A DNA stretch of 16,692 bases from Thermococcaceae archaeon. GTDB lineage: Archaea > Methanobacteriota_B > Thermococci > Thermococcales > Thermococcaceae. Under the pieces are notes generated by a model, which had not been told where the DNA came from, searched no databases, and saw only the letters and a list, made by a program, of their open reading frames with translations. The stretch covers positions 1 to 16,692 of the forward strand of contig JALSON010000060.1 of NCBI GenBank assembly GCA_026986455.1, in the 5' to 3' direction. Of the stretch, positions 1 through 9,368 are shown one piece after another. Position 1 is the stretch's first letter; every line of letters starts with the position of its first letter. A program made the translations under genes and the position numbers.

Positions 1-1952
1 GCCCGAACTGTGGTCTCGTCAAAAATCTCTCACTGATGTCCCAGATAACCACCGCAATTCCTGAGGAGGAGGTCAGGGAATATCTGAGAAAGCTCGGTGT
101 TGTGTCAATTGAGGAGAAAAGGCCAAGTCCTGAACTCTGGAGGGTCTATCTGAATGGAGTTTTAATGGGAACTGTTGAGGACGGCGTAAGGCTTGCCGAG
201 AGGATACGCACCGACAGGAGAAAGGGCAGGATAAGCGATGTCATAAATGTTGCCCTCCATGTGGAGAAGGATATCAGGGAAATCTACATCAACAGCGACG
301 ACGGCCGTGTTAGGAGGCCTCTCATAATAGTTGAGAACGGCCAGCCCAAGCTCACGAGGGAGCACGTCGAGGGCATAAAGAACGGAAGCCTGACATGGGG
401 AGACCTCGTTAAGATGGGAATAATAGAGTACCTAGATGCGGAGGAAGAGGAGAACGCGTACGTTGCGACCTGGCCGTGGGAGGTCACCGAGGAGCACACC
501 CATCTTGAGCTGATGCCCGCTGCAATTCTCGGTATCCCCGCCTCGCTTGTCCCGTATCCCGAGCACAACGCCGCCCCAAGAAACACCTACGGTGCGGGCA
601 TGGCCAAGCAGAGCCTCGGTCTCGGCTGGGCCAACTTCCGCATAAGGGTTGATACCCGCGGCCATCTGATGCACTACCCGCAGGTTCCGCTCGTCAACTC
701 AAGGATAATGAAGGCGGTGGGCTTTGAGGAGAGGCCGGCCGGCCAGAACTTCGTTGTTGCTGTTCTGAGTTACCACGGATACAACATGGAGGATGCTGTG
801 ATAATAAACAAGGCATCCATAGAGAGGGGCCTCGGAAGGAGCAGCTTCTTCAGGACATACGAGGCCGAGGAAAAGAGGTACCTGGGCGGCCAGACAGACC
901 GCTTTGAAAAGCCGGAACCGACCGTCAGGGGCTTCCTCGGTGAGAAATACTACCGCCACCTCGACGAGGATGGCATAATTTTCCCAGAGTCAAAGGTCAC
1001 GGGCAAGGATGTGCTCGTTGGAAGAACCTCCCCTCCGAGATTCCTTGAAGAGCAGAGCGGCCTTGGAGGAATAATACTTCAGGAGAGGAGAGAGACGAGC
1101 GTCGCCGTCAGGCCGAGTGAAAAGGGCATAGTGGACAAGGTCATCATAACCGAAACAGGCGACGGGACAAAGCTCGTAAAGGTAACCGTGAGGGATCTCA
1201 GGATTCCAGAGTTCGGTGACAAGTTTGCCTCAAGGCACGGTCAGAAGGGTGTTATAGGTTTAATCGTCCCGCAGGAGGACATGCCCTGGACAGAAAACGG
1301 AATCGTTCCTGACTTGATTGTCAACCCGCACGGTATCCCGAGCCGTATGACCGTCGGACAGCTTATTGAGGCCATAGGCGGAAAGGTGGCGGCACTTAAG
1401 GGAAGGCGCGTTGACGGCACGGCATTCATCGGAGAGCCGGAGGAGAAGCTCAGGAAGGAGCTTGAGGAGCTTGGATTCAGACACAATGGAAGGGAAGTAA
1501 TGTACGACGGCATAACGGGCAGGAGGCTTGAGGCGGATATATTCGTGGGCATAATCTACTACCAGAGGCTTCACCACATGGTTGCGGACAAGATGCATGC
1601 TCGTTCAAGAGGCCCGGTTCAGGTTCTCACAAAGCAGCCGACGGAAGGAAGGGCAAGGGAAGGCGGTCTCAGGTTCGGTGAGATGGAACGTGACGTCCTC
1701 ATAGGTCACGGAGCGGCGATGCTGCTTATAGAGCGTCTCCTTGAGGAGAGCGACAAGACAGAGGTCTGGGTCTGTGAGAGCTGCGGACACGTGGCGGTTG
1801 AGGACAGGAGAAGGGGACAGGTCTACTGTCCTGTGTGCGGCGAAACGGAGCGCATAAGCAGGGTGGAGATGAGCTACGCGTTTAAACTCCTCCTGGATGA
1901 GCTGCAGGCCATGGTGATAAGGCCGTCGCTGAAATTGAAGGATAGGGTGTAG
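1..1952 (+). CDS. rpoB: DNA-directed RNA polymerase subunit B (beta homologue), 5'-truncated
   Basis: This is the C-terminal part of the second-largest subunit of archaeal RNA polymerase; with RpoA1/A2 it forms the catalytic core. The frame is already open at base 3 ([11 protein letters not shown] precedes the first in-window ATG at 36), so 36 is an internal Met and the true start lies upstream. About 649 residues are present of roughly 1120 expected for an unsplit Thermococcales RpoB (family knowledge). Visible motifs are [12 protein letters not shown] near 775-810 and [12 protein letters not shown] near 1214-1249, both in conserved active-centre regions of this family. A C-terminal zinc-binding C-x2-C...C-x2-C lies at about 1773-1838 (CESC and CPVC). 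Whether the gene is split into B'/B'' upstream cannot be judged here, but Thermococcales normally carry it intact. It ends with TAG 12 nt before rpoA1 and is the first visible gene of the operon. Confidence 0.97.
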   Translation, partial: PNCGLVKNLSLMSQITTAIPEEEVREYLRKLGVVSIEEKRPSPELWRVYLNGVLMGTVEDGVRLAERIRTDRRKGRISDVINVALHVEKDIREIYINSDDGRVRRPLIIVENGQPKLTREHVEGIKNGSLTWGDLVKMGIIEYLDAEEEENAYVATWPWEVTEEHTHLELMPAAILGIPASLVPYPEHNAAPRNTYGAGMAKQSLGLGWANFRIRVDTRGHLMHYPQVPLVNSRIMKAVGFEERPAGQNFVVAVLSYHGYNMEDAVIINKASIERGLGRSSFFRTYEAEEKRYLGGQTDRFEKPEPTVRGFLGEKYYRHLDEDGIIFPESKVTGKDVLVGRTSPPRFLEEQSGLGGIILQERRETSVAVRPSEKGIVDKVIITETGDGTKLVKVTVRDLRIPEFGDKFASRHGQKGVIGLIVPQEDMPWTENGIVPDLIVNPHGIPSRMTVGQLIEAIGGKVAALKGRRVDGTAFIGEPEEKLRKELEELGFRHNGREVMYDGITGRRLEADIFVGIIYYQRLHHMVADKMHARSRGPVQVLTKQPTEGRAREGGLRFGEMERDVLIGHGAAMLLIERLLEESDKTEVWVCESCGHVAVEDRRRGQVYCPVCGETERISRVEMSYAFKLLLDELQAMVIRPSLKLKDRV

Positions 1953-1964
1953 GGTGTGAGAGCC

Positions 1965-4682
1965 ATGCAGTCAATGAAAAAGGTCATCGGGAGTATTGAA
2001 TTCGGCATCCTTTCGCCCCAGGAGATTAGAAAGATGAGTGCCGCCGAGATAACGGTCCCGGACACATACGACGATGACGGTTATCCGATTGAGGGCGGAC
2101 TGATGGACAAGAGGCTGGGCGTCATAGACCCGGGATTGAGGTGTGAAACCTGCGGAGCGAGGGTTGGGGGCTGTCCGGGTCACTTCGGCCACATAGAACT
2201 TGCCCGCCCTGTCATCCACGTGGGGTTTGCAAAGACAATCCACCGCATCCTTGAGAGCACCTGCAGGGAGTGCGGAAGGATAAAGCTCACGGATGAGGAA
2301 ATTGCGGAGTATACAAAAAAGTTTGAGGTCATGAGCGACAGGAAGAAGGCGAAGGACAGGCTTATAAAGGAGATACACAAGAAGGCCAAGGAGAGGATGG
2401 TGTGTCCGCACTGCGGAGCACCGCAGTTCCCGCTCAAGTTTGAAAGGCCCACCATATACTGGGAGCTCAGGAAGGACGAGGAGGGGAACGAGTACAGGCA
2501 CAGGATGATGCCGAGCGAAATCAGGGACAGGTTCGAGAAGATACCCGATAAGGATCTTCAGCTCCTTGGACTGCATCCCGGCAACGCCCGTCCGGAGTGG
2601 ATGATTTTAACGGTTCTGCCGGTTCCTCCGGTTACCATGAGGCCATCAATAACCCTTGAGAGCGGCATCAGAGCGGAGGACGATTTAACGCACAAGCTCG
2701 TTGATATTATCCGTATTAACAACCGCCTGAAGTCCAACATAGAGGCCGGAGCGCCGCAGCTCATCATAGAAGACCTCTGGGATCTGCTCCAGTACCACGT
2801 CACGACATACATAAACAATGAGACCTCAGGCATTCCCCCGGCGAAGCACAAGAGCGGAAGGCCTCTCAAGACGCTTTCCCAGCGTCTGAAGGGTAAGGAG
2901 GGCAGATTCAGAGGAAACCTAAGCGGCAAGCGTGTCAACTTCTCCGCGAGAACCGTCATCAGCCCTGATCCAATGCTGAGCATAAATGAGGTTGGTGTTC
3001 CTATAGCGGTGGCCATGGAACTGACGGTTCCGGAAAAGGTGACAGAGTTCAATCTCGAAAAGCTCAGGCGGATGGTTCTAAACGGCCCCGAGAGGTATCC
3101 GGGAGCAAACTACGTCATCGATCCCGAAGGGAGAAGGATAAGACTCATGGAGAACAACCGCGAGAATGTTGCAGAGATGCTCGACATCGGATGGACTGTT
3201 GAAAGGCACCTCCTCGATGGCGACATAGTCCTCTTCAACAGACAGCCGTCGCTGCACAGAATGAGCATAATGGCCCACCATGTGAGGGTCATGCCCTACA
3301 GGACTTTCCGGCTGAACCTTTCAGTGTGCCCGCCCTACAACGCCGATTTTGATGGCGATGAAATGAACCTCCACGTTCCGCAGACCGAGGAGGCGCAGGC
3401 GGAGGCAAGAATCCTCATGGAGGTGCAGAACCACATCATCTCGCCGCGCTACGGCGGCCCGCTCATCGGAGGAATTCAGGATCACATATCGGGAGGCTAT
3501 CTTCTCACGAGGGAAGGAGCATACTTCACCCGCTTAGAGGTCGAGCAGATGCTCATGTTTGCAGGGGTTGATGTTGAGAGACTCCCCGAGCCGGATAAGG
3601 TTGAGAACGGCGTTGAATACTGGAGCGGGAAGAGCGTGTTCTCCCTTATACTCCCGGAGAATCTCAATATCTGGTACAGGAACAAGCTCTGCGATGATCC
3701 AAGCAAATGCGAGCCCCTTGAAAAGCTGATTGAGGAGAAGCTCGTCCCTGATCCGGAAGAGGTCAAGAAACTCGCATATGATGGCTTCGTTTACATCCAG
3801 AACGGGAAGCTGCTGAGCGGTGCGATAGACAAGAAGGCCTATGGAAGGGAAGACGGGAGAATCCTTGATCTGATAGTGAGGGAATATGGAGCGGAGAGGG
3901 CCAGGCAGTTCCTTGATCAGGTCACAAAGCTGTCCATATGGGTCATAACCCACAAGGGCTTTACAACCGCCATAGACGATGAAGACCTGCCCGAGGAGGC
4001 GATAGACAGGATCAGAGAGATCATCAGAGAGGCCGAGGAGAAGGTCAACAGGCTTATAGAGGCCTATGAGAGGGGAGAGCTTGAGCCTCTGCCGGGTAAA
4101 ACGCTGGAGGAGACGCTTGAGAGCAAGATCATGGCTGTTCTTGCCGAGGCGAGAGATAATGCAGGTAAGGTTGCCGAAAGGTACCTCGGTATGACGAATC
4201 ATGCAGTGATAATGGCAAAAACAGGAGCAAGGGGTAAGATACTCAACATTACCCAGATGGCGGCAATGCTCGGCCAGCAGTCGATCAGAGGTAAAAGACT
4301 CTACCGCGGCTACCGTGGAAGGGTTCTGAGCCACTTCAGACCGAACGATCTTGGAGCCAGGGCAAGGGGATTCGTCGTCAACTCATACAAGAGCGGATTA
4401 ACACCTCAGGAATACTTCTTCCATGCAATGGGTGGAAGGGAAGGTCTCGTCGATACCGCCGTCAGAACTGCACAGAGCGGTTACATGCAGAGGAGGCTGA
4501 TAAACGCCCTTCAGGATCTCAAGGTCGACTACGACGGAACCGTCAGGGATCCAACTGGCATTATAATCCAGTTCCGCTACGGGGAGGACGGAATTGACCC
4601 AATGAGAAGCTGGGGCGGAAAGACCATTGACGTGGATAGGGTAATTGTGAGAACCCTGATCAGGCTGAGGGAGAAGGGGTGA
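1965..4682 (+). CDS. rpoA1: DNA-directed RNA polymerase subunit A' (N-terminal beta' homologue)
   Basis: Largest RNA polymerase subunit, N-terminal part; it carries the catalytic magnesium site. With start ATG 1965 it has 905 residues. The absolutely conserved NADFDGDEMN motif is present, with metal-binding aspartates D461, D463 and D465 (codons 3345-3359). N-terminal zinc sites include CETC-x6-C-x2-H (C60, C63, C70, H73) and a second Cys set (CREC, then CPHCG). The active-site sequence is uninterrupted, so there is no intein at this common insertion site. Three starts are possible: GTG 1956, ATG 1965 and ATG 1974. I chose 1965 because GGTGTGAG ends 4 nt before it, but homologues I recall beginning MKKVIGSIEF would match 1974. 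It follows rpoB by 12 nt. As in all archaea, the beta'-like polypeptide is split, and rpoA2 follows 5 nt later. Confidence 0.97.
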   Translation: MQSMKKVIGSIEFGILSPQEIRKMSAAEITVPDTYDDDGYPIEGGLMDKRLGVIDPGLRCETCGARVGGCPGHFGHIELARPVIHVGFAKTIHRILESTCRECGRIKLTDEEIAEYTKKFEVMSDRKKAKDRLIKEIHKKAKERMVCPHCGAPQFPLKFERPTIYWELRKDEEGNEYRHRMMPSEIRDRFEKIPDKDLQLLGLHPGNARPEWMILTVLPVPPVTMRPSITLESGIRAEDDLTHKLVDIIRINNRLKSNIEAGAPQLIIEDLWDLLQYHVTTYINNETSGIPPAKHKSGRPLKTLSQRLKGKEGRFRGNLSGKRVNFSARTVISPDPMLSINEVGVPIAVAMELTVPEKVTEFNLEKLRRMVLNGPERYPGANYVIDPEGRRIRLMENNRENVAEMLDIGWTVERHLLDGDIVLFNRQPSLHRMSIMAHHVRVMPYRTFRLNLSVCPPYNADFDGDEMNLHVPQTEEAQAEARILMEVQNHIISPRYGGPLIGGIQDHISGGYLLTREGAYFTRLEVEQMLMFAGVDVERLPEPDKVENGVEYWSGKSVFSLILPENLNIWYRNKLCDDPSKCEPLEKLIEEKLVPDPEEVKKLAYDGFVYIQNGKLLSGAIDKKAYGREDGRILDLIVREYGAERARQFLDQVTKLSIWVITHKGFTTAIDDEDLPEEAIDRIREIIREAEEKVNRLIEAYERGELEPLPGKTLEETLESKIMAVLAEARDNAGKVAERYLGMTNHAVIMAKTGARGKILNITQMAAMLGQQSIRGKRLYRGYRGRVLSHFRPNDLGARARGFVVNSYKSGLTPQEYFFHAMGGREGLVDTAVRTAQSGYMQRRLINALQDLKVDYDGTVRDPTGIIIQFRYGEDGIDPMRSWGGKTIDVDRVIVRTLIRLREKG

Positions 4683-4687
4683 TTTGA

Positions 4688-5863
4688 ATGGTCTCAAATG
4701 CCACCATAAAGTCTCTCGTTGATAAGTCCATACTGCCGGACAACGTCAAGGAGGAGCTCTACAGCAGGCTGATTGAGTACAACAAAAAATACAGGCTCAA
4801 GAAGAAGGAAGTGCAGGCCATTATTGAAGATGCGGAGAGGGAATATGAAAATGCCCTCATAGAACCAGGGGAGGCCGTCGGAACAGTCGCCGCCCAGTCA
4901 ATGGGAGAACCATCAACCCAGATGACGCTCAACACATTCCACTACGCCGGTGTCGCCGAGATTAACGTTACCCTCGGTCTGCCGAGAATCATCGAAATCG
5001 TTGATGCCAGAAAGAACCCCTCGACACCCATCATGACAGTTTACCTCGACGAGGAGCACCGCTACGACAGGGAAAAGGCGCTGGAGGTTGCGAGGAAAAT
5101 AGAGGGAACCACCATAGAGAACCTCGCCCAGAGCATGACGATAGACATCCTCAACTTTGAGTTCATAATTGACATAGACCCTGAGAGGCTTGAGAAGAGC
5201 GACCTTGACATGGAAAGGATCAAGAAGAAGCTTGAAGGCTCATTCAAGAGTGCGGAGTTTGAGGTTGACGGCTACACATTAATAATGAGGCCCAAGAAAG
5301 CCCAGAAGATAGCTGATCTCAGAAGACTTGCCGAAAAAGTTAAAAAGCATCGCTTGAAGGGTCTCTCGGGCGTTGGAAAGACAATTATCAGAAAGGAAGG
5401 CGAGGAATACGTCATATACACAGAGGGTTCAAACTTCAAGCAGGTGCTCAAGGTTCCGGGCATTGATCCAACGAGGACGAGGACGAACAACATCCACGAA
5501 ATTGCGGAAGTGCTTGGAATAGAGGCGGCGAGAAATGCAATCGTTGAAGAAATAGTTAATACGATGCGTGAGCAGGGTCTTGAGGTTGACGTCAGACACA
5601 TCATGCTCGTCGCCGACATGATGACCCTCGATGGGGTTATAAGGCCCATCGGAAGGCACGGTGTCGTTGGAGAAAAGGCCAGTGTGCTTGCAAGGGCCGC
5701 TTTCGAGATTACCACTCAGCATCTGTTCGAAGCCGCCGAAAGGGGAGAGGTAGACCCCCTGAACGGTGTCGTGGAGAACGTGTTAATCGGACAGCCTGTT
5801 CCGGTTGGAACGGGTATGGTCAAGCTGGCAATGAAATTACCGCTAAAACCACGGGAGGTGTGA
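4688..5863 (+). CDS. rpoA2: DNA-directed RNA polymerase subunit A'' (C-terminal beta' homologue)
   Basis: C-terminal part of the archaeal beta'-like subunit, supplying the trigger-loop side of the active centre. It has 391 residues, the usual size for an intein-free A''. The conserved block GEAVGTVAAQSMGEPSTQMT begins near residue 61 and continues into LNTFHYAGVAE, which is the trigger-loop region. The C-terminal half contains EGSNFKQVL, the conserved DVRHIMLVADMMT segment, then GRHGVVGEKASVLARAAFE. The start ATG at 4688 is preceded by AGGGGTGAT (4675-4684), which overlaps the rpoA1 stop codon, so translation is probably coupled. The rpl30e gene follows after 3 nt. Nothing in it is unusual. 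Confidence 0.97.
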   Translation: MVSNATIKSLVDKSILPDNVKEELYSRLIEYNKKYRLKKKEVQAIIEDAEREYENALIEPGEAVGTVAAQSMGEPSTQMTLNTFHYAGVAEINVTLGLPRIIEIVDARKNPSTPIMTVYLDEEHRYDREKALEVARKIEGTTIENLAQSMTIDILNFEFIIDIDPERLEKSDLDMERIKKKLEGSFKSAEFEVDGYTLIMRPKKAQKIADLRRLAEKVKKHRLKGLSGVGKTIIRKEGEEYVIYTEGSNFKQVLKVPGIDPTRTRTNNIHEIAEVLGIEAARNAIVEEIVNTMREQGLEVDVRHIMLVADMMTLDGVIRPIGRHGVVGEKASVLARAAFEITTQHLFEAAERGEVDPLNGVVENVLIGQPVPVGTGMVKLAMKLPLKPREV

Positions 5864-5866
5864 TTG

Positions 5867-6172
5867 ATGGATTTAGCATTCGAACTTAGGAAAGTGCTCG
5901 AAACAGGAAAAGTTGTCATCGGTTCAAAGAGAACCCTTGAGCTCTCCAAGATTGGCGGGGCCAAGCTCATAATCATAGCCAAAAATGCACCAAGGGATGT
6001 CAGGGAGGATGTGGAGTACTACGCAAAGCTCAGCAACATTCCTGTGTATGAGTTCAATGGAACCAGCCTCGAACTTGGAACGCTCCTCGGAAAGCCCTTT
6101 GTCGTAGCCTCACTGGCCATAGTGGACCCGGGAGAGAGCAACATCTTAGCCCTTGCTGGGGGTAAGGGGTAA
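5867..6172 (+). CDS. rpl30e: 50S ribosomal protein L30e (eL30)
   Basis: A small ribosomal protein of the L7Ae/L30e RNA-binding superfamily. With start ATG 5867 it has 101 residues. A TTG at 5864 would add one residue, but the Shine-Dalgarno GGAGGTG at 5854-5860 sits 6 nt before the ATG, which favours 5867. Family features visible are the N-terminal [13 protein letters not shown], a [15 protein letters not shown] strand-helix segment and the C-terminal [19 protein letters not shown]. Placement between rpoA2 and nusA is the standard archaeal order. Its TAA stop overlaps the nusA ATG by one base (TAATG), suggesting coupled translation. Confidence 0.95.
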   Translation: MDLAFELRKVLETGKVVIGSKRTLELSKIGGAKLIIIAKNAPRDVREDVEYYAKLSNIPVYEFNGTSLELGTLLGKPFVVASLAIVDPGESNILALAGGKG

Positions 6173-6609
6173 TGTCGCTCAAGCTCAACACTGACCAGAT
6201 CAAGTACATAGCCCTCTTCGAGAGCATGACAGGGGCCACGGTGATGGACTGCCTCATAGACAGCTCAAGGAACAGGCTCATCTACGTTATCAAGAAGGGC
6301 GAGATGGGACTGGCGCTCGGAAAGAGGGGTGCCAACGTCAAGAGGGTTCAGGGGATGCTGGGAAAGGAAATCGAGCTTATAGAGCACTCGGAGAACCCGG
6401 AAGAATTCCTCAGGAACATTTATAAAACGATGGGAGTAAAGGTTAAAAAAGTTCATATCACTGAGAAGAAAGATGGGAAGAAAGTTGCCCTCCTTGATAT
6501 AAACCAGAGGGAGAAGCCGAGAGCGATCGGCAGAGGGGGGCAGAACATAAACCTCGTGAAGGAGCTAATGGAGAGGCATCACGGGATACAGGACGTGATT
6601 ATAATTTGA
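6172..6609 (+). CDS. nusA: NusA-family transcription factor, two KH domains
   Basis: Archaeal short NusA, 145 residues, consisting only of two KH RNA-binding domains. It lacks the bacterial N-terminal polymerase-binding and S1 domains, which is normal for archaea. The KH signature loops are GKRG at residues 50-53 and GRGG at 120-123. The region between them (about 90-118) is lysine-rich. The start ATG overlaps the last base of the rpl30e stop, and a purine-rich GGGGGTAAGGGG just upstream, inside rpl30e, can serve as ribosome-binding site. The presumed role is RNA binding linked to elongation or termination and to rRNA/ribosomal-protein expression. The position between rpl30e and rps12 is the conserved archaeal arrangement. 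Confidence 0.93.
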   Translation: MSLKLNTDQIKYIALFESMTGATVMDCLIDSSRNRLIYVIKKGEMGLALGKRGANVKRVQGMLGKEIELIEHSENPEEFLRNIYKTMGVKVKKVHITEKKDGKKVALLDINQREKPRAIGRGGQNINLVKELMERHHGIQDVIII

Positions 6610-6633
6610 TATTTGATTTAAGAGGTGATGATC

Positions 6634-7077
6634 ATGGCTGGTAAAAAGGCCCCGAATGGTGAATTTGCTGGAAGAAAGCTCAGGCTCAAAAGGCAGAAGT
6701 TCAGGTGGAGCGACGTCAGGTATAAGAGGAGAGTCCTCAGGCTCAAGGAGAAGAGCGACCCGCTTGAGGGAGCGCCGCAGGCGAAGGGAATAGTCCTTGA
6801 GAAGATCGCTGTCGAGGCAAAGCAGCCGAATTCAGGAATGAGAAAGGCCGTCAGGGTTCAGCTAATCAAGAACGGAAGGGTTGTAACAGCATTTACTCCG
6901 GGAGACGGTGCTATAAACCACATCGACGAGCACGATGAGGTCATTATAGAGGGAATAGGCGGTCCAAAGGGCGGTTCAGTCGGTGATATCCCGGGAATCA
7001 GGTACAAGGTCGTCAAGGTCAACAGGGTTTCCCTCAAGGAGCTCGTCAAGGGCAGGAAGGAGAAGCCGAGGAGGTGA
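6634..7077 (+). CDS. rps12: 30S ribosomal protein S12 (uS12)
   Basis: Decoding-centre protein of the small subunit, 147 residues from ATG 6634. Upstream in-frame GTG 6625 and ATG 6628 are rejected as starts because GAGGTGAT (6622-6629), the likely ribosome-binding site, covers them and sits 4 nt before 6634. The resulting N-terminus [17 protein letters not shown] matches the Thermococcales protein I recall. Conserved decoding-loop motifs are [15 protein letters not shown] (residues 63-77) and [16 protein letters not shown] (88-103). The tail is strongly basic. The 24-nt gap after nusA is AT-rich and could hide a secondary promoter. The gene continues directly into rps7. Confidence 0.96.
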   Translation: MAGKKAPNGEFAGRKLRLKRQKFRWSDVRYKRRVLRLKEKSDPLEGAPQAKGIVLEKIAVEAKQPNSGMRKAVRVQLIKNGRVVTAFTPGDGAINHIDEHDEVIIEGIGGPKGGSVGDIPGIRYKVVKVNRVSLKELVKGRKEKPRR

Positions 7078-7081
7078 GAGC

Positions 7082-7729
7082 ATGGCAAAGAGCTTGCAGG
7101 AAAGGTTCTATCAACCAAAGGAGCTTAAGGTCTTTGGAAGATGGAGCGTTGAGGATGTAGTAGTTGAAGACCCATCACTCCGGCCTTACATAAATCTGGA
7201 GCCGAGGATTCTGCCCCACACCCACGGGAGGCATGCCAAGAAGCCCTTTGGAAAGGCCCAGGTCCACATAGTCGAGCGTTTGATAAACAAGGTCATGAGG
7301 AGCGGAGCCTCAAGCTACAAGGTTGGCGGACACTTCATGAGAAGGGAGCAGCGCTCATTGATGAGCAAGAAGATAAAGGCCTACGAGGTCGTCAAGGAGG
7401 CATTCACAATCATAGAGAGAAGAACCAAGAAGAACCCGATTCAGGTTCTGATAAAGGCCATAGAGAACGCCGCCCCAAGGGAGGACACGACAACCATAGC
7501 CTTCGGTGGCATAAGGTACCACATGGCGGTTGATATAGCACCCATGAGAAGGCTCGATGTCGCGCTCAGAAACATAGCCCTCGGTGCTTCAGCAAAGTGC
7601 TACAAGAACAAAACGAGCTATGCTCAGGCCTTAGCGGAGGAAATCATAGCGGCTGCCAACAGAGATCCGAAGAGCTTCGCCTACAGCAAGAAGGAAGAAA
7701 TCGAGAGGATTGCACAGTCCTCAAGATGA
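7082..7729 (+). CDS. rps7: 30S ribosomal protein S7 (uS7)
   Basis: Small-subunit head assembly protein, 215 residues from ATG 7082. The frame is open further upstream, but that part overlaps rps12 and reads as low-complexity Ser/Arg. The Shine-Dalgarno GGAGGTGAGAGC immediately before 7082 fixes the start. Family motifs are [46 protein letters not shown] and the C-terminal [15 protein letters not shown]. The N-terminal extension of about 60 residues before the core is typical of archaeal and eukaryotic S7. It is the last gene of the operon here; no elongation-factor gene follows, which as I recall is usual in Thermococcales. Confidence 0.96.
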   Translation: MAKSLQERFYQPKELKVFGRWSVEDVVVEDPSLRPYINLEPRILPHTHGRHAKKPFGKAQVHIVERLINKVMRSGASSYKVGGHFMRREQRSLMSKKIKAYEVVKEAFTIIERRTKKNPIQVLIKAIENAAPREDTTTIAFGGIRYHMAVDIAPMRRLDVALRNIALGASAKCYKNKTSYAQALAEEIIAAANRDPKSFAYSKKEEIERIAQSSR

Positions 7730-7739
7730 GGCCTCTGGC

Positions 7740-7790
7740 ATCTTTTTAATTCTCTTTCCGCTTTTCTCAAAGCTTTTTCTCAAAACCAAA
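7740..7790 (+). terminator. T-rich terminator of the rpo/ribosomal operon
   Basis: Just after the rps7 stop the + strand has successive T-runs (TTTTT at about 7743-7747, CTTTCC, CTTTTC, CTTTTTC) without a strong hairpin. Archaeal intrinsic termination depends mainly on such U-tracts (established knowledge). The next gene is convergent, so a terminator is expected here. Confidence 0.6.
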
Positions 7791-7843
7791 AATTAGGATT
7801 ACATAAAAAATTAAAAGCCGGAAACCGGACCAAAAACTAAAAC
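7788..7843 (-). terminator. T-rich terminator of the convergent oxidoreductase gene
   Basis: Read on the minus strand, the bases after the oxidoreductase stop contain TTTTAGTTTTTGG, a small GC hairpin (CCGG-TTT-CCGG at about 7818-7828) and then TTTTAATTTTTTATG. Together with the preceding + strand T-runs this makes a two-way termination zone. Confidence 0.55.
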
Positions 7844-9121
7844 TCAGTGAGTCAGGGCTTTTCCGAGCCACTTGCCCAGCGCCACTATTGTCAGTATGGG
7901 CGGCAGGCCGGGGGCATGCGGAAGAACGCTGGCATCGCAGACGTGAAGGTGCCTGACCTTCGTCTCAAGATAGCCATCAACCACAGTCCCTATGGTCGCT
8001 GTACCGCCAACATGAGTCCCCTGGGGCTTTGAAACCACGAACCGTCCGGCACCGATTTTTCCCAGTATTTCCTCGGCCACCTCCACACCACCGTTTATTC
8101 TCTTCTGATCCTCTCTCGTCACCGCTTTCGAGACCCTGCCGTCCGGGTAGACCCTGCCGGATGCATCATCGGCCGTTTTCACCATAATTCCCACCAGTTT
8201 GTCCGTGGGCATCATAAAGCCCTTCCTTCCCGCCTCCATGAATCTGACGGTTCTGCTGACGTTGATGTGGGGTGAGAGAATAAACCCCTTCTCGTCGTGG
8301 AACTCGTGGTCAACAAGCGCCATCGGGGGTTCCCCTGCCTGGTTCAGACCTTCGGCTATTCCATGAACATTCACAAAGGTATCCACGAACAGGTTTTTTC
8401 CGGCGCACTGTAAGCCCGAGTTCTGAAGGATTATGGGAGTTGTTAATGCCCCGGCTGCGAGTATGACATTGTCTGCTTCTATCTCCACGTATCCCTTTTT
8501 CCCGCGTCCCCTTATACCCCGGACTTTTCCATCCCTGACGATAGCCTCATGAGCCTCTGTCTCATAGAGAACCTCGGCTCCCAGCGCAAGGGCATCAGCG
8601 AGGTAGTTGAGTGCTGTCCATTTTGCGGCCCGCATACAGCCGAATGTGCAGCATCCGCAGCGCACGCACTTAGAGAAGTCGAGGAACTTCGGCATCGGCT
8701 CCATTTTATAGCCTAAATCAGATGCTGCTTCCCCCATGCTCAGCGATGCATCGGAAAGAAGGCTCTTCGGGGTTGGGCTAATTCCCATTTCTCTCTCCGC
8801 CTTTCTGAATTCTCCCTCAAGGTCTATCCCGAGGTCATTAAACTCTTCCTGAAGACAGCGGGTTCCGTTTGCACAGGAAACAACCGTTGAACCGCCAGCC
8901 ATTATCGTGCGCCACAGAATGACCCCTTCCTCCGATGTCCTCGGGGTTCTGTAGCCCGTTGTCTCAAAATATCTCAGGGAGTCTTTGAATGTGCCAATAT
9001 GCTCCTCATACCTCCCGGCTTCCACGATTAAAACCTCTCTCCCCATCATGCTGAGCTCTCTCGCTACGGTGGCCCCTCCAGCTCCAGAACCAACAACCAC
9101 ATATTCCCAGTGCTTTTTCAT
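7844..9121 (-). CDS. GMC-family FAD-dependent oxidoreductase with a cysteine cluster
   Basis: A flavoprotein of the glucose-methanol-choline oxidoreductase family, 425 residues from ATG 9121. A GTG at 9136 would add five residues. The ATG is preferred because GGAG lies 9 nt upstream of it. The N-terminal Rossmann motif VVVGSGAGGATVARELS (about 8-24) ends its first beta-alpha-beta unit at VLIVEAG and binds FAD. ILAAGALTTPIILQNSG (about 220-236) is the second FAD-contacting segment. The C-terminal half ends in the GMC signature with H370 in GTHVGGT, followed by VCDASVLPHAPGLPPILTIVALG. Between these lies CVRCGCCTFGC (C152, C155, C157, C158, C162), which could hold an iron-sulfur cluster or zinc. 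The substrate cannot be predicted; an alcohol or hydroxy compound is the family default. There is no signal peptide. The gene is monocistronic here and convergent with the ribosomal operon. Confidence 0.85.
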   Translation of the reverse strand: MKKHWEYVVVGSGAGGATVARELSMMGREVLIVEAGRYEEHIGTFKDSLRYFETTGYRTPRTSEEGVILWRTIMAGGSTVVSCANGTRCLQEEFNDLGIDLEGEFRKAEREMGISPTPKSLLSDASLSMGEAASDLGYKMEPMPKFLDFSKCVRCGCCTFGCMRAAKWTALNYLADALALGAEVLYETEAHEAIVRDGKVRGIRGRGKKGYVEIEADNVILAAGALTTPIILQNSGLQCAGKNLFVDTFVNVHGIAEGLNQAGEPPMALVDHEFHDEKGFILSPHINVSRTVRFMEAGRKGFMMPTDKLVGIMVKTADDASGRVYPDGRVSKAVTREDQKRINGGVEVAEEILGKIGAGRFVVSKPQGTHVGGTATIGTVVDGYLETKVRHLHVCDASVLPHAPGLPPILTIVALGKWLGKALTH

Positions 9122-9186
9122 ATAAACCAGCTCCACACCGAAATTGATTAAAGAAGAGTTATTCCCAAGTTATCTTAGATGCTCAA

Positions 9187-9198
9187 GGTATATATGGC
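9187..9198 (-). promoter_or_regulatory. TATA box for the GMC oxidoreductase gene
   Basis: The minus strand reads GCCATATATACC here, about 70 nt upstream of ATG 9121. This predicts a leader of about 45 nt that includes the GGAG ribosome-binding site at 9131-9134. A second AT-rich element, GTTAAATATG, lies further upstream near 9207-9217. The assignment is by sequence only. Confidence 0.4.
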
Positions 9199-9368
9199 TT
9201 TGGATTCATATTTAACCCCGGGAGGTTCCAGTTTACAAGTTACGAAAGAGGGTTTGTCTACCACAGAGGTGGCAAGATGTAGCGGGCCTCATCGTTGCTA
9301 ATCTGAGCAGGGTAAGGATCGAGTGGTTATAAGCACCGTTTTTGGACTGAATTCTATATAGCCATTAT

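Noticed and set aside
36..38. ATG at 36 as the start of a B' subunit of a split rpoB
   Set aside because: The frame is open upstream and encodes conserved [11 protein letters not shown], and there is no ribosome-binding site; the gene is simply cut by the window edge.
3534..4334. Minus-strand open frame of 266 codons inside rpoA1
   Set aside because: Antisense shadow of a conserved RNA polymerase gene.
6983..7081. N-terminal extension of rps7 within rps12
   Set aside because: Reads as low-complexity Ser/Arg in a second frame of rps12; the ribosome-binding site fixes the start at 7082.
9225..9252. Segment ending in GAAAG resembling the end of a Thermococcales CRISPR repeat
   Set aside because: Single occurrence, no second copy or spacer structure, and little match to known repeats.
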